The notes: generated by a model from the sequence alone, not told the origin. Counted from the stretch's first letter, positions 1 to 7,831 are shown. The stretch: DNA of 37,769 nucleotides from JAQBDA01 sp041301185 (GCA_041301185.1 JBFYSV010000112.1:1-37769), one strand, 5' to 3'. Program-made: numbers and translations.

Positions 1-25
1 CCCCCCCCCCCCCCCCCCCCCCCCC
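1..25. repeat. Homopolymer run of 25 C
   Basis: The window opens with 25 consecutive C residues, followed by a short C-rich stretch before ordinary sequence begins. A run this long at the very edge is more typical of a contig end or sequencing artefact than of a functional site. The rest of 1-87 is the downstream flank of rlmB; I see no gene in it. Confidence 0.9.
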
Positions 26-87
26 ACTCCCCCGAACTGCGTAAGTCCTAATATTTGAAAGTTCTGGTTTTGCGGGAGGGGAGTCTA

Positions 88-864
88 TCAGGATTCAGGG
101 TTATCGTCAATGGTTAAACGACCCGCATCGCTGAAATCTCTGGCTTGCCACACCAGGAATAATGCGATTGAACCTGCTACAGCCGCGTTATACGAATCAA
201 TCTGCCCGCGCATTGGCAATTTAAGCAGAGCATCGCAAGACCGGCGCACCAGCGGGCGCATCCCTTGCGCTTCGTTGCCCACCACGACTGCCAAAGCCCC
301 ATCCAGGCGCAGCTTCCCAGGCTCTTTCGCCGTAGAGCTATCTTCTAAACCGTACACCCAGACGCCCTCTGATTTTAGGTGTTCAATGACTTGCGCCAGG
401 TTCGCCTGAGTAATCAAGACATGCTCGCTCGCTCCTGAAGAGGCGCTGACTACCGCCGGGGTGACCGTGGTAGTTTGTCTCAAGGGCAACAACACCCCAT
501 GCACACCGACAAGCTCTGCAGTTCTCAATAAGGTGCCCAGGTTCTGAGGATCTTGTAGTGCATCCAAAATCAACAAGAAGGGAGGCTCTGCGCGTTGTTC
601 TGCCCGCTCCAGGATATCCACCAGGTTTGAATACGGGTACCCGCTAACTTCCAAAGCCAGACCCTGGTGGGAGGCTGCCAGAGCGTCCAGCCTGGACCTG
701 GGTACGCTTTCCACAGGCACTTTGCGTTCGGAACACATCCGCAAAACATCCGCCAGTCTGCCTTTCTCCTGGGCAGATTGGGCAACCAGCAAGCGAAAAG
801 GCTGCCGCCGTCTGGCGCGCAGTACTTCATAGACCGGGTTCCTACCGTAGATCCACTCGCGCAC
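88..864 (-). CDS. rlmB: 23S rRNA 2'-O-ribose methyltransferase, RlmB/TrmH (SpoU) family
   Basis: SPOUT-fold enzyme that transfers a methyl group from SAM to the 2'-O of a guanosine in 23S rRNA; RlmB is the closest match at 258 aa (E. coli RlmB is 243 aa). The N-terminal ~75 residues look like the L30e-like RNA-binding domain. The SpoU motifs are in order: NLGTLLRTAE near residue 110, VVGNEAQGM near 195 and DSYNAAVAGSIALF near 225. The start is a GTG preceded by GAGGAG with 5 bases between; an ATG 5 bases upstream is in another frame. It lies 17 bases downstream of the PIN/TRAM gene and is probably co-transcribed with it. A related TrmH-family specificity cannot be excluded. Confidence 0.9.
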   Translation of the reverse strand: MREWIYGRNPVYEVLRARRRQPFRLLVAQSAQEKGRLADVLRMCSERKVPVESVPRSRLDALAASHQGLALEVSGYPYSNLVDILERAEQRAEPPFLLILDALQDPQNLGTLLRTAELVGVHGVLLPLRQTTTVTPAVVSASSGASEHVLITQANLAQVIEHLKSEGVWVYGLEDSSTAKEPGKLRLDGALAVVVGNEAQGMRPLVRRSCDALLKLPMRGQIDSYNAAVAGSIALFLVWQARDFSDAGRLTIDDNPES

Positions 865-881
865 GACATCTCCTCAGCTGT

Positions 882-1961
882 TTAGCGACCGTTCTCCGCC
901 CGATCACCCAAACGGGCAAATATCATCCTTCCCGCTGCCGTTTGGAGCACCTTGGTAACCATCACATGGGTTTTGGTATTCAGGTGGTCGCGTCCATCTT
1001 CGATGACCACCATTGTCCCATCATCCAGGTACCCCACCCCCTGTCCAACTTCCTTGCCTTCCTGGATGATTTCTACCTCCAGGGTCTCCCCGGGCAGGAG
1101 TACAGATTTCACTGCGTTAGCCAGCTCGTTCACATTCAAGACAGCCACGCCCTGCAGCTCCGCTACCCGATTCAGATTGTAGTCATTGGTCAGGATGGGA
1201 CAGCGCAATTGACGGGCCAGGATCACCAACTTATCATCCACCTCACGCACGCCTTCCACATCAATATCACTGATCTTCACCGGGATGGTGGAGTCCTTCT
1301 GCAACTGAGAGAGCACATCCATCCCACGCCGGCCTCGCTGCCGGCGCAGGCTGTCGGCTGAATCGGCGATGTATTGCAACTCGTTCAATACGAAACGCGG
1401 GATTAAGAGCGTGCCCACCAGGAATCCGGTCCTGCCAATATCCGCAATCCGCCCATCGATGATCACGCTGGTATCCAGCAGTATCGCCCGGCTGGAATCC
1501 ATGCCAGATAGGCCTGCCTCATCTCCGCCCGCGGAGCGAGACGGCAGAGCCAAACGCAGGGCAGAAAATATATCGTTCTGCCGCATCACAAACAAAGAGA
1601 TCCCCAGGTAACTGAACAATACCACCCCGGCAAATGGCAGGATATTCCTGAATGGCTCGGGTAACAGAGAAAGTGGGAAAGCCAGTAAAGCTGCCACCAC
1701 TAACCCGGTAATCAGCCCCGTTAAACCTGCCAGCAAAGTTTGAACAGAGATCTTGCTAAACATGCGCCGCAATGCCCGGGCGGGGCGGGTCGTTACAAAA
1801 GGCGTCAGAATCAGCCCGATCAGCGCCCCGAGCAAGCCCAATATGATGGCATATAAATATTTTGGACCGGCTGTAACCTCACCCAGATAAATCCCCCAGT
1901 ACACCCCCAGAGAAAACAACACCACCATACCAATAATGCGAAGGATAAATTCTACACTCAT
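882..1961 (-). CDS. Membrane-anchored PIN/TRAM domain protein (YacL-like)
   Basis: About 359 aa with four N-terminal membrane helices (residues ~5-135), a PIN nuclease-fold domain (~155-275) beginning LLDTSVIIDGRIADI with its acidic residues, and a C-terminal TRAM RNA-binding domain (~283-345). This is the layout of Bacillus YacL. PIN domains are Mg-dependent RNases, so a membrane-associated RNA-processing role is likely, but the substrate is unknown. I chose the ATG at 1961 because AGGAG lies about 8 bases upstream and MSVEFILRI begins the first helix. Reading can extend in frame to 2030, but that stretch is a terminator-like hairpin, so the longer start is unlikely. It is first in a two-gene unit with rlmB. 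Confidence 0.88.
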   Translation of the reverse strand: MSVEFILRIIGMVVLFSLGVYWGIYLGEVTAGPKYLYAIILGLLGALIGLILTPFVTTRPARALRRMFSKISVQTLLAGLTGLITGLVVAALLAFPLSLLPEPFRNILPFAGVVLFSYLGISLFVMRQNDIFSALRLALPSRSAGGDEAGLSGMDSSRAILLDTSVIIDGRIADIGRTGFLVGTLLIPRFVLNELQYIADSADSLRRQRGRRGMDVLSQLQKDSTIPVKISDIDVEGVREVDDKLVILARQLRCPILTNDYNLNRVAELQGVAVLNVNELANAVKSVLLPGETLEVEIIQEGKEVGQGVGYLDDGTMVVIEDGRDHLNTKTHVMVTKVLQTAAGRMIFARLGDRAENGR

Positions 1962-1984
1962 GATAAATGCTCCTAAATAAAAAA

Positions 1985-2003
1985 GGCGCAACAGCGTTGC
2001 GCC
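1985..2003 (-). terminator. Intrinsic terminator or attenuator hairpin in front of the PIN/TRAM gene
   Basis: A perfect 8-bp inverted repeat, GGCGCAAC-AGC-GTTGCGCC, is followed on the minus strand by six T residues and then the AGGAG of the PIN/TRAM gene. The terminator therefore sits inside the 5' leader, about 24 bases before the start codon. With no gene upstream on this strand before the divergent MFS gene, attenuation is more likely than ordinary termination. Confidence 0.7.
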
Positions 2004-2194
2004 AAACCGAGTCTGAACACTTAATGCCAAAACGAGTTTGGCCTGAGATTATTCATCTATCAGGATGCCGTAGAATAAAGTGTATTGAAAAAAAACGGCA
2101 TCCGCTCGGATATAAGGACTCTGGATGAACGCAACAAATAATCACACCCCGGGAATAAGATTGGTAACAATATCGGGGTAGATTCTAATTATAA
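2004..2194 (-). promoter_or_regulatory. Putative promoter and structured leader of the PIN/TRAM-rlmB unit
   Basis: On the minus strand a TATAAT lies at 2194-2189, with no good -35. The following ~190 bases carry several inverted repeats: GGATGCCGT at 2103-2095 pairs with ACGGCATCC at 2071-2063, GCCAAA at 2042-2037 pairs with TTTGGC at 2031-2026, and GCCAAAC at 2042-2036 can instead pair with GTTTGGC at 2007-2001. The last pairing would take the first bases of the terminator stem. No known riboswitch class was recognised. This covers most of the 343-base gap between the divergent genes. Confidence 0.4.
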
Positions 2195-2220
2195 ATCAGT
2201 TTTAAGATTCACGCATCGGC

Positions 2221-2226
2221 TATAAT
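2221..2226 (+). promoter_or_regulatory. -10 box of the MFS gene promoter
   Basis: TATAAT on the plus strand 78 bases before the MFS start. No convincing -35 hexamer is at 16-18 bases, so the assignment rests on the perfect -10 and its position. Confidence 0.5.
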
Positions 2227-2304
2227 TAACACAGCTTGCCCACCCTCACCGGCGCGCCCGACAGCTGGGGAGAAATCCACCCTAACTCACTCAAGGAGCA
2301 CACT

Positions 2305-4305
2305 ATGGCATCTATTAGCATGCCCGCTTCTCAAGGAATCAGTGATTTGGAGTATAAGCGGCGCATCCGGGCCTGGACTTTGTACGACTGGGCTAATTCT
2401 GCTTTTGCCACTACCATCCTGGCTGCTGTGCTTCCGGTCTATTACAGCCAGGTAGCCGGCTCGACTCTACCCAGCCCAGCGATCGCTACCGCATACTGGA
2501 GCACAGGTCTGAGCGTGTCCCTGTTCATTGTAGCCATTCTATCTCCCATCCTGGGCACAGTCTCAGATGTGATGCGAGGCAAAAAACGCTTCCTGGCTAT
2601 TTTCTTTGGGATGGGCATTGTCGGTACCGGGCTGCTGGTCCTGGTCGATAGCGGGGATTGGTTGCTGGCCTCGCTATTGTTTATGTTTGGTCGCATCGGC
2701 TGGACAGCAGCCAATGTCTTTTACGATGCTCTCCTGCCACATGTTGCCCGGGAAGAGGACCGGGATAGCGTCTCGGCGCGCGGTTTTGCAGTGGGTTATC
2801 TGGGCGGCGGCTTGCTCCTGGCAATTAATATCGTCATGATCCAGCTATTGCCTGGGACGTGGGGGGCGCGGCTGTCTTTTCTTAGTGTCGCCATCTGGTG
2901 GGGTGTGTTTTCCATCCCGCTCTTCCGGCGTGTTCCCGAGCCGCCATCTGCCTCAGTAAAATTGGCTCCCGGGGAAACGGTCATCGGCGCAAGCTTCCAG
3001 CGATTAAGAGAAACACTGAAAGACATTCGCCGCTACCGCGAGCTGTTGAAATTTCTGATCGCTTTTCTTATTTATGCTGACGGCATTGGGACGATCATTG
3101 AAGTGGCGGCGATTTATGGTGCCGAGCTGGGATTCGGCAGCATTGAATTGGTGCTGGCTTTGCTGCTGGTTCAGTTTGTTGCCATACCATACAGCCTGAT
3201 TTTCGGACGCTTGCCAAACAAAACCGAATCGCGCCGCCCATTCTACCTGGCGTTTATTCTCTTCAACCTGGGTGCCTTGCCACTGGTGGGCATAGCGGGT
3301 TCACGTATGCTGCCGAGTTCCATAACAGGCATGCCTCCGGCGCCGTATGCCAGCACCGCCAGCGCGGCTGGTCAGGGCATTTACCTTGCCTCTGACCCCC
3401 GTATCGTGTACGAAGGGGAGTGGAGCGATCTGCCCGTCTTGGCAGAAGAGCTGGGTAGTGAGGCTGGCGCGACCTACCGCACCACCCGTGACCTTTCCAG
3501 TGTATTAAAATTCAAGTTCATTGGTCAATCGGTGGATCTGACCTACTTCTCTGGACCCGAGAACTGGATCTGGTTTGTCCTGCTGGATGGGCAGCCAGTA
3601 CCTGTCGAAGAATCCGGCATAGACTTGACGATTGACACCTACCATCCCACTATAAGATATGGAGAAACCGCAACGATCTCCTCAATCGAGCCCGGTGAGC
3701 ATACCCTTGAGCTGCGGATGGTCCAGAAAGGCGGAGGCGGTCAGGTCGGACTGGCCTCAATCGAAGTGCTAACGCCGGCTCGCCAGAGCAACCTTGCTGT
3801 AATCATCGGCTTAATTGTGGCCGTGGAGCTGGTTGGCTTGCTGCTATCCGCCCTGCTGGGAAAAGCGCTCTTTTCTGGGCTGGCTGAGAAGATGGATACA
3901 AAGAACGGCATCCTGCTCGCCTTGATTGTCTATGCGGTCATTGCCGTCTGGGGCTTTTTCATCAATTCGGTGATTGAATTCTGGTTTCTGGCCTGGATGG
4001 TGGCTGTGGTCCAGGGCGGGAGCCAGGCGCTGAGCCGCAGCCTGTTCTCGGTCATGTCACCCGCAGCAAAGAGCGGTCAGTTCTTCGGCGTGTTCAGCGT
4101 CATGGAGAAATTTTCTGCCATCCTGGGCCCCTTGCTGTTTGCCATTGCAGCCACCACTTTTAATAGCAGTCGCCCAGCGGTCTTGAGCATTATTGTTTTC
4201 TTTGTGGTTGGCGGCTACCTGCTTACCCGGGTGAATGTTGAGGCCGGGCGTGAAGTAGCCAGGGCAGAGGACGCTGCATTGCTTTCAGGCAACAACCCAA
4301 CTTAA
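2305..4305 (+). CDS. MFS transporter, UMF1 (Atg22-like) family, with an inserted extracytoplasmic beta-rich domain
   Basis: A 666-aa polytopic membrane protein. The opening AWTLYDWANSAFATTI and the repeated membrane segments identify the UMF1/Atg22-like branch of the major facilitator superfamily; the substrate is unknown. The family is usually ~400-450 aa. The extra length is a hydrophilic insert at residues ~335-490, between membrane halves, with alternating beta-strand-like patterns (VLKFKFIGQSVDLTYF, IWFVLLDGQPV, GEHTLELRMV) resembling a jelly-roll carbohydrate-binding domain. ATG 2305 is chosen because AGGAG lies 6 bases upstream; a TTG at 2236 opens the same frame but lacks a ribosome site. 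The protein is transcribed away from the PIN/TRAM gene. The carbohydrate-binding idea is inference from strand pattern only. Confidence 0.85.
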   Translation: MASISMPASQGISDLEYKRRIRAWTLYDWANSAFATTILAAVLPVYYSQVAGSTLPSPAIATAYWSTGLSVSLFIVAILSPILGTVSDVMRGKKRFLAIFFGMGIVGTGLLVLVDSGDWLLASLLFMFGRIGWTAANVFYDALLPHVAREEDRDSVSARGFAVGYLGGGLLLAINIVMIQLLPGTWGARLSFLSVAIWWGVFSIPLFRRVPEPPSASVKLAPGETVIGASFQRLRETLKDIRRYRELLKFLIAFLIYADGIGTIIEVAAIYGAELGFGSIELVLALLLVQFVAIPYSLIFGRLPNKTESRRPFYLAFILFNLGALPLVGIAGSRMLPSSITGMPPAPYASTASAAGQGIYLASDPRIVYEGEWSDLPVLAEELGSEAGATYRTTRDLSSVLKFKFIGQSVDLTYFSGPENWIWFVLLDGQPVPVEESGIDLTIDTYHPTIRYGETATISSIEPGEHTLELRMVQKGGGGQVGLASIEVLTPARQSNLAVIIGLIVAVELVGLLLSALLGKALFSGLAEKMDTKNGILLALIVYAVIAVWGFFINSVIEFWFLAWMVAVVQGGSQALSRSLFSVMSPAAKSGQFFGVFSVMEKFSAILGPLLFAIAATTFNSSRPAVLSIIVFFVVGGYLLTRVNVEAGREVARAEDAALLSGNNPT

Positions 4306-4367
4306 TAGCACCGGCGGATTTTAAGTACCATGGTAGGATTGAGTTCATACTGGAAACAGGAGGCGTT

Positions 4368-5069
4368 ATGGCAAACCTGACCGGCACGGAGCGGGCGCGC
4401 TACGTTCAGGGCATGTTCAACCGAATCGCCCACCGCTATGACACGATGAACCGGCTGATGACTGTCGGGCAAGATGTGCGCTGGCGGCGCGCAGTCATCC
4501 GCCGCGCCGCCCTGCCCGCTAACAGTCGCCTGCTCGACCTGGGCGCCGGCACCGGTGACCTTGCCCAGGAGGCCCTGCGCCAGCACCCGGATTGCCTGCC
4601 CACTGCCGCTGACTTTACCCTGGGAATGATGTATCGGGGCAAAGAACGTCCCGGCGCAAACTGGATCGATTGGAACGCGGCAGATGCCCTCCACCTGCCC
4701 TATCCAGACCAGTCTTTCGACGCCGTCGTCTCCGGCTTCCTGCTGCGCAATGTCAGTGATATCCGCCAGAGCCTGGCTGAGCAATACCGGGTTCTCAAAC
4801 CGGGCGGGCGCCTGGTGGCGCTGGATACCACCCGCCCTCCCCAAAGCCTGCTAACCCCGCTGATAAAAATACACCTGCATACCGTCATCCCTACCCTGGG
4901 GCAGATCATCAGCGGTGAGCGGGATGCTTACCGGTACCTGCCCGACTCAACCGAAGCCTTCCTGGCAGCCGAGCAGCTGGTAGAGCGCATGTTAGTCGCA
5001 GGCTTTCGCAATGTCGGCTTCCAGCGCCTGATGCTGGATACCATAGCCATTCATTGGGGAGAGAAATGA
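4368..5069 (+). CDS. ubiE: Demethylmenaquinone methyltransferase, UbiE/MenG family
   Basis: A 233-aa class I SAM methyltransferase for the last step of menaquinone synthesis, C-methylation of the quinone ring. The N-terminal VQGMFNRIAHRYDTMNRLMT is the UbiE signature, and the SAM motif LLDLGAGTGDLAQ lies near residue 56. The conserved SFDAVVSGFLLRNVSD and LKPGGRLVALDTTRP follow. The ATG has AGGAGG about 5 bases upstream. Its stop overlaps the ubiX start (ATGA), so the two are translationally coupled. Menaquinone rather than ubiquinone is assumed from the inferred phylum. No other quinone genes except ubiX are in the window. Confidence 0.92.
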   Translation: MANLTGTERARYVQGMFNRIAHRYDTMNRLMTVGQDVRWRRAVIRRAALPANSRLLDLGAGTGDLAQEALRQHPDCLPTAADFTLGMMYRGKERPGANWIDWNAADALHLPYPDQSFDAVVSGFLLRNVSDIRQSLAEQYRVLKPGGRLVALDTTRPPQSLLTPLIKIHLHTVIPTLGQIISGERDAYRYLPDSTEAFLAAEQLVERMLVAGFRNVGFQRLMLDTIAIHWGEK

Positions 5070-5662
5070 AACAAGTCAAGCCATACCAACCTCTTGTGCG
5101 CCGTCTGGTGGTAGGCATCAGCGGTGCATCTGGCGTCATCCTTGGCATCCGCCTGCTAGAGATGCTGCGCCCGATGGAGATCGAAAGCCATCTGGTACTG
5201 TCCCCAGCCGCCCGCGCCACAATCGCCCAGGAAACTACCTGGAAGATCAGCGACGTTCTCGCCCTGGCAGATGTCAACCACAACTACCAGGATATCGGCG
5301 CTTCGATCGCATCTGGCTCCTTTGAGACAATCGGCATGGTGGTGATCCCCTGCTCGATCAAGAGCCTGTCTGCCATTGCCAACGCGTATACCGACGAGCT
5401 GCTCTCGCGTGCCGCCGATGTCACCCTTAAGGAAGGGCGTCCCCTCTTGCTGGTTGTCAGGGAGACTCCATTGCACCCTGGTCACCTGCGCCTGCTTAGC
5501 CTGGCGGCTGAAGCCGGAGCGATCATCTTCCCGCCTGTGCCTGCCTTCTACGCCCGTCCGCAAAGCCTGGACGACGTGATCAATAACACGGTCGGCAGGG
5601 TGCTGGCGCGCCTCGGCATTCAAAACCAGGAGTACCTGCAATGGCAAGGGATGGACAGCTAA
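5066..5662 (+). CDS. ubiX: Flavin prenyltransferase UbiX
   Basis: UbiX (198 aa) joins a prenyl group to FMN to make the prenylated flavin used by UbiD-type decarboxylases. The N-terminal VGISGASGVILGIRLLE is the FMN-binding GASG motif; MVVIPCSIKSLSAIANAY, LLLVVRETPLHPGHL and IIFPPVPAFYARP are all typical and in order. The ATG at 5066 overlaps the ubiE stop by 4 bases and has a GA-rich ribosome site. A TTG 12 bases upstream in frame is less likely. No ubiD partner is in the window. The gene overlaps the next one by 22 bases. Confidence 0.93.
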   Translation: MKQVKPYQPLVRRLVVGISGASGVILGIRLLEMLRPMEIESHLVLSPAARATIAQETTWKISDVLALADVNHNYQDIGASIASGSFETIGMVVIPCSIKSLSAIANAYTDELLSRAADVTLKEGRPLLLVVRETPLHPGHLRLLSLAAEAGAIIFPPVPAFYARPQSLDDVINNTVGRVLARLGIQNQEYLQWQGMDS

Positions 5663-6108
5663 GCTCGCTGGACGAGTTCCTCGCCCTTTCAACCATGACC
5701 CTGTCCACCGCCAGCCCGGATGGCAAGCCGCATGCCGCGCCGGTATATTTCGCTGCTCTTTCCCTCACAAATGCAAGTTCAGCCCCGGTTTTCTATTTTT
5801 TCTCCGATCCGCGCAGCCAGCATGGACAGCAGCTGGATGTCAATCCGCGCGCCGCAGCTGCCATTTACCCGCCCTGCTTCGACTGGCAAGACATCCGGGG
5901 CATACAGATGGCAGGTCGGGTTGCACCAATCGAGGTTGGGCAGGAATGGAACACCGCATGGGAGCTCTACAAGGCGAAATTCCATTTTGTTGCCGGTATG
6001 AAAGCCATTGTCGCTCGCAATCTGCTCTACGCCTTTACCCCGGCATGGATCCGCCTGGTTGATAACCGCCAGAGATTTGGCTTCAAGCAGGAGTGGCGCT
6101 TTCCGTGA
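5641..6108 (+). CDS. Pyridoxamine 5'-phosphate oxidase-like FMN-binding split-barrel protein
   Basis: 155 aa, the size of small split-barrel flavoproteins. STMTLSTASPDGKPHAAPVYFA is the usual first-strand pattern of the pyridoxamine-phosphate-oxidase-like family, followed by VFYFFSDPRSQHGQQLDVNPRAAAAIY and a basic C terminus. These proteins bind FMN, F420 or haem and have varied redox roles, so the substrate cannot be named. The ATG has AGGAG 8 bases upstream, within the end of ubiX. The four-gene overlap with ubiE, ubiX and a methyltransferase suggests one transcript and perhaps use of flavin or quinone chemistry, which is inference. Confidence 0.75.
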   Translation: MARDGQLSSLDEFLALSTMTLSTASPDGKPHAAPVYFAALSLTNASSAPVFYFFSDPRSQHGQQLDVNPRAAAAIYPPCFDWQDIRGIQMAGRVAPIEVGQEWNTAWELYKAKFHFVAGMKAIVARNLLYAFTPAWIRLVDNRQRFGFKQEWRFP

Positions 6109-6860
6109 AAGCCACCACCGCAGAACGCGACCTGGAAAAAGCCGCCCTGCGTGGCGAGCCATCGTATGTCTGGCGAGCCGGGCAGGAACGGCGTCTGAAA
6201 ATGATCCTGGCTGCCGCCGGCGAGCGCTTGAAAGGGGTGGTACTGGAGAATGGCTGCGGGGTTGGCATGTATGTCCGCCAGCTTGCCCCACACGCTGAGC
6301 GGGTCATCGGGTTGGAATACGATTTCGAGCGGGCCAGTGAAGCTCGCCAGCTCTCCCCCCGCATCCTGAACGCTGCTGGAGAAGCTCTGCCATTGCCGGA
6401 CGAGTCGATTGATTTCATTTTAAGCCATGAAGTTCTGGAGCACGTCCGGGATGACCGCCTGGCGGCTGAGGAAATGCTGCGCGTGCTGATACCGGGAGGG
6501 CGAGTGGCACTTTTCGTCCCCAACCGCGGCTACCCCTTCGAAACCCACGGCATTTACTGGCGCGGGCGCTACCATTTCGGCAACATACCGCTGGTAAATT
6601 ACCTGCCGCGCCGCCTGAGGAATCGCCTGGTTCCGCATGTCCGGGTGTATTCCCGGCGAGACCTGAGGCGCCTGTTCGCCGGGCTGCCTGTAATTTTCGT
6701 AGAGCAGCGGGTGATCTTCGGCGCGTACGACAATATCATCGCAAGCCGGCCTGCTTTCGGTCGGGTATTGCGCTCAGTTCTGCAAGGGATGGAAAAAACG
6801 CCCTTACAATTCTTCGGCCTGTCGCATTTCTGGGTAATCGAGAAGAAATCTGCTGCCTGA
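6105..6860 (+). CDS. Class I SAM-dependent methyltransferase, unknown substrate
   Basis: About 251 aa. The SAM motif VLENGCGVGMYVRQLAPHA replaces the usual acidic DxGxGxG with ENGCGVG; SPRILNAAGEALPLPDESIDFILSHEVLEHVRDD and MLRVLIPGGRVALFVPN are standard methyltransferase motifs. I chose GTG 6105 because it overlaps the preceding stop as GTGA and has CAGGAG 11 bases upstream; an in-frame GTG at 6093 would add four residues. The C-terminal third is rich in arginine and has no recognised domain. It is last in the overlapping ubiE-ubiX run and converges with the next gene, leaving only 2 bases between stops. Confidence 0.8.
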   Translation: MKATTAERDLEKAALRGEPSYVWRAGQERRLKMILAAAGERLKGVVLENGCGVGMYVRQLAPHAERVIGLEYDFERASEARQLSPRILNAAGEALPLPDESIDFILSHEVLEHVRDDRLAAEEMLRVLIPGGRVALFVPNRGYPFETHGIYWRGRYHFGNIPLVNYLPRRLRNRLVPHVRVYSRRDLRRLFAGLPVIFVEQRVIFGAYDNIIASRPAFGRVLRSVLQGMEKTPLQFFGLSHFWVIEKKSAA

Positions 6861-6862
6861 AA

Positions 6863-7768
6863 TCACCCTTGCACAGGTTGGCGGAAATCATAAATGCCGT
6901 CCTGCACGCCCCATACGCGTTTGCAGGCAGCACAAGCCAATCCCTCAGCAATCTCTTTCAGGGGATCATGACCGCATTCCGGGCAGCGGAAGAAAGAGTC
7001 TGGCGAAGCAGTTACTCCATTGCCGCCTGCCACTGACCTCACGAACACGCTGGGCGACAACTGCCACCAATTACCGGTCAACTGCGCTCCAGAATCCATT
7101 GCCACCAGCAGTTTCAAAGGCACCCAGCGCTTGAGCACACCAATCCGGTAATGAGAAACTGTAAGCTGCCTTTCGACCGTAAAATCCGCTTTCCCCAGCC
7201 ACCCACGGATTGCCCGGGGGTGAAAGTCAAAATTTAACGCGGCAAACTCCACCGCATCCAGGCTGAATGGGCTCCACGACTGCCGGTGCATCCAATAGCG
7301 CAGGATGGCTTTCAGGTTCTGCTTATTGGCATACTCAAGAATAAAGAGCGATCCAGGTCGTAGCACCCGGCGCACCTGGCTTAATGCCAGTTGTGGTTCA
7401 GCCATATGATGCAGGGTGCGGATCATTGTAGCTGCATCGAATAGACCTGGCACGAAGGGTAACCGGTAAGCATCGGCGGCAACATAAATATAGCGATCGC
7501 TCCTGCCCAGGTAAGCCTGGGCTTGCTGCAACTGGGTGTAAGAATAATCCAGTAAAACGATCTGCTTGAAACCCTGGTAGCGCGGCGTATTACGACCTGC
7601 CCCCGCCCCCACTTCCAGGAGCAGGTCGCCGTCTGGCGGCAGCAGGCGGCGCAGAGCAATGGCTTCAACCTGGTCTTCATAGGCGCGCCCGCCCTGCTCC
7701 CAGAAGGAAGTCTGGTAATCAGAGCCATCGTAATCGCAAACCGGGGGTCGGCTGGAAGTCATTGCCAT
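6863..7768 (-). CDS. Class I SAM methyltransferase fused to a C-terminal Trm112-like zinc ribbon
   Basis: 301 aa. The methyltransferase fold occupies residues ~45-165, with LLLEVGAGAGRNTP as the SAM loop and DAATMIRTLHHMAEP and VLRPGSLFILEYANK following. The last ~40 residues form a zinc ribbon, CPEC...CAAC with 13 residues between, ending WGVQDGIYDFRQ, which resembles Trm112/YcaR-type domains. Trm112 is best known as a separate activator of rRNA and tRNA methyltransferases, so a fused copy suggests an RNA or protein substrate, but that is inference. The ATG has no ribosome site and lies 16 bases after the ugd terminator hairpin. The start context ATAGCCTATG is identical to that of mobA. Confidence 0.78.
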   Translation of the reverse strand: MAMTSSRPPVCDYDGSDYQTSFWEQGGRAYEDQVEAIALRRLLPPDGDLLLEVGAGAGRNTPRYQGFKQIVLLDYSYTQLQQAQAYLGRSDRYIYVAADAYRLPFVPGLFDAATMIRTLHHMAEPQLALSQVRRVLRPGSLFILEYANKQNLKAILRYWMHRQSWSPFSLDAVEFAALNFDFHPRAIRGWLGKADFTVERQLTVSHYRIGVLKRWVPLKLLVAMDSGAQLTGNWWQLSPSVFVRSVAGGNGVTASPDSFFRCPECGHDPLKEIAEGLACAACKRVWGVQDGIYDFRQPVQG

Positions 7769-7783
7769 AGGCTATCACAAAAA

Positions 7784-7814
7784 CAGGGGGTGTGAGTTGC
7801 CCTCACACCCCCTG
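7784..7814 (-). terminator. Intrinsic terminator of ugd
   Basis: A perfect 13-bp inverted repeat, CAGGGGGTGTGAG with loop TTGCC and its complement, lies 17 bases after the ugd stop and is followed on the minus strand by TTTTTG. It also sits just upstream of the zinc-ribbon methyltransferase gene on the same strand. Confidence 0.88.
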
Positions 7815-7831
7815 ATGTATCCTGACCAGGA

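Noticed and set aside
1962..2030. N-terminal extension of the PIN/TRAM protein
   Set aside because: The added codons are the terminator hairpin and T run, and an AGGAG sits before the ATG at 1961.
2063..2103. T-box or known riboswitch in the PIN/TRAM leader
   Set aside because: I could not find the T-box sequence or any known aptamer core, so only a generic leader is called.
4302..4844. 180-aa antisense reading frame over ubiE
   Set aside because: It has no domain pattern and lies opposite a strong gene with a clear ribosome site; GC-rich coding sequence often leaves such open frames.
5156..5692. 178-aa antisense frame over ubiX
   Set aside because: It is the shadow of ubiX, with no family motif or ribosome site.
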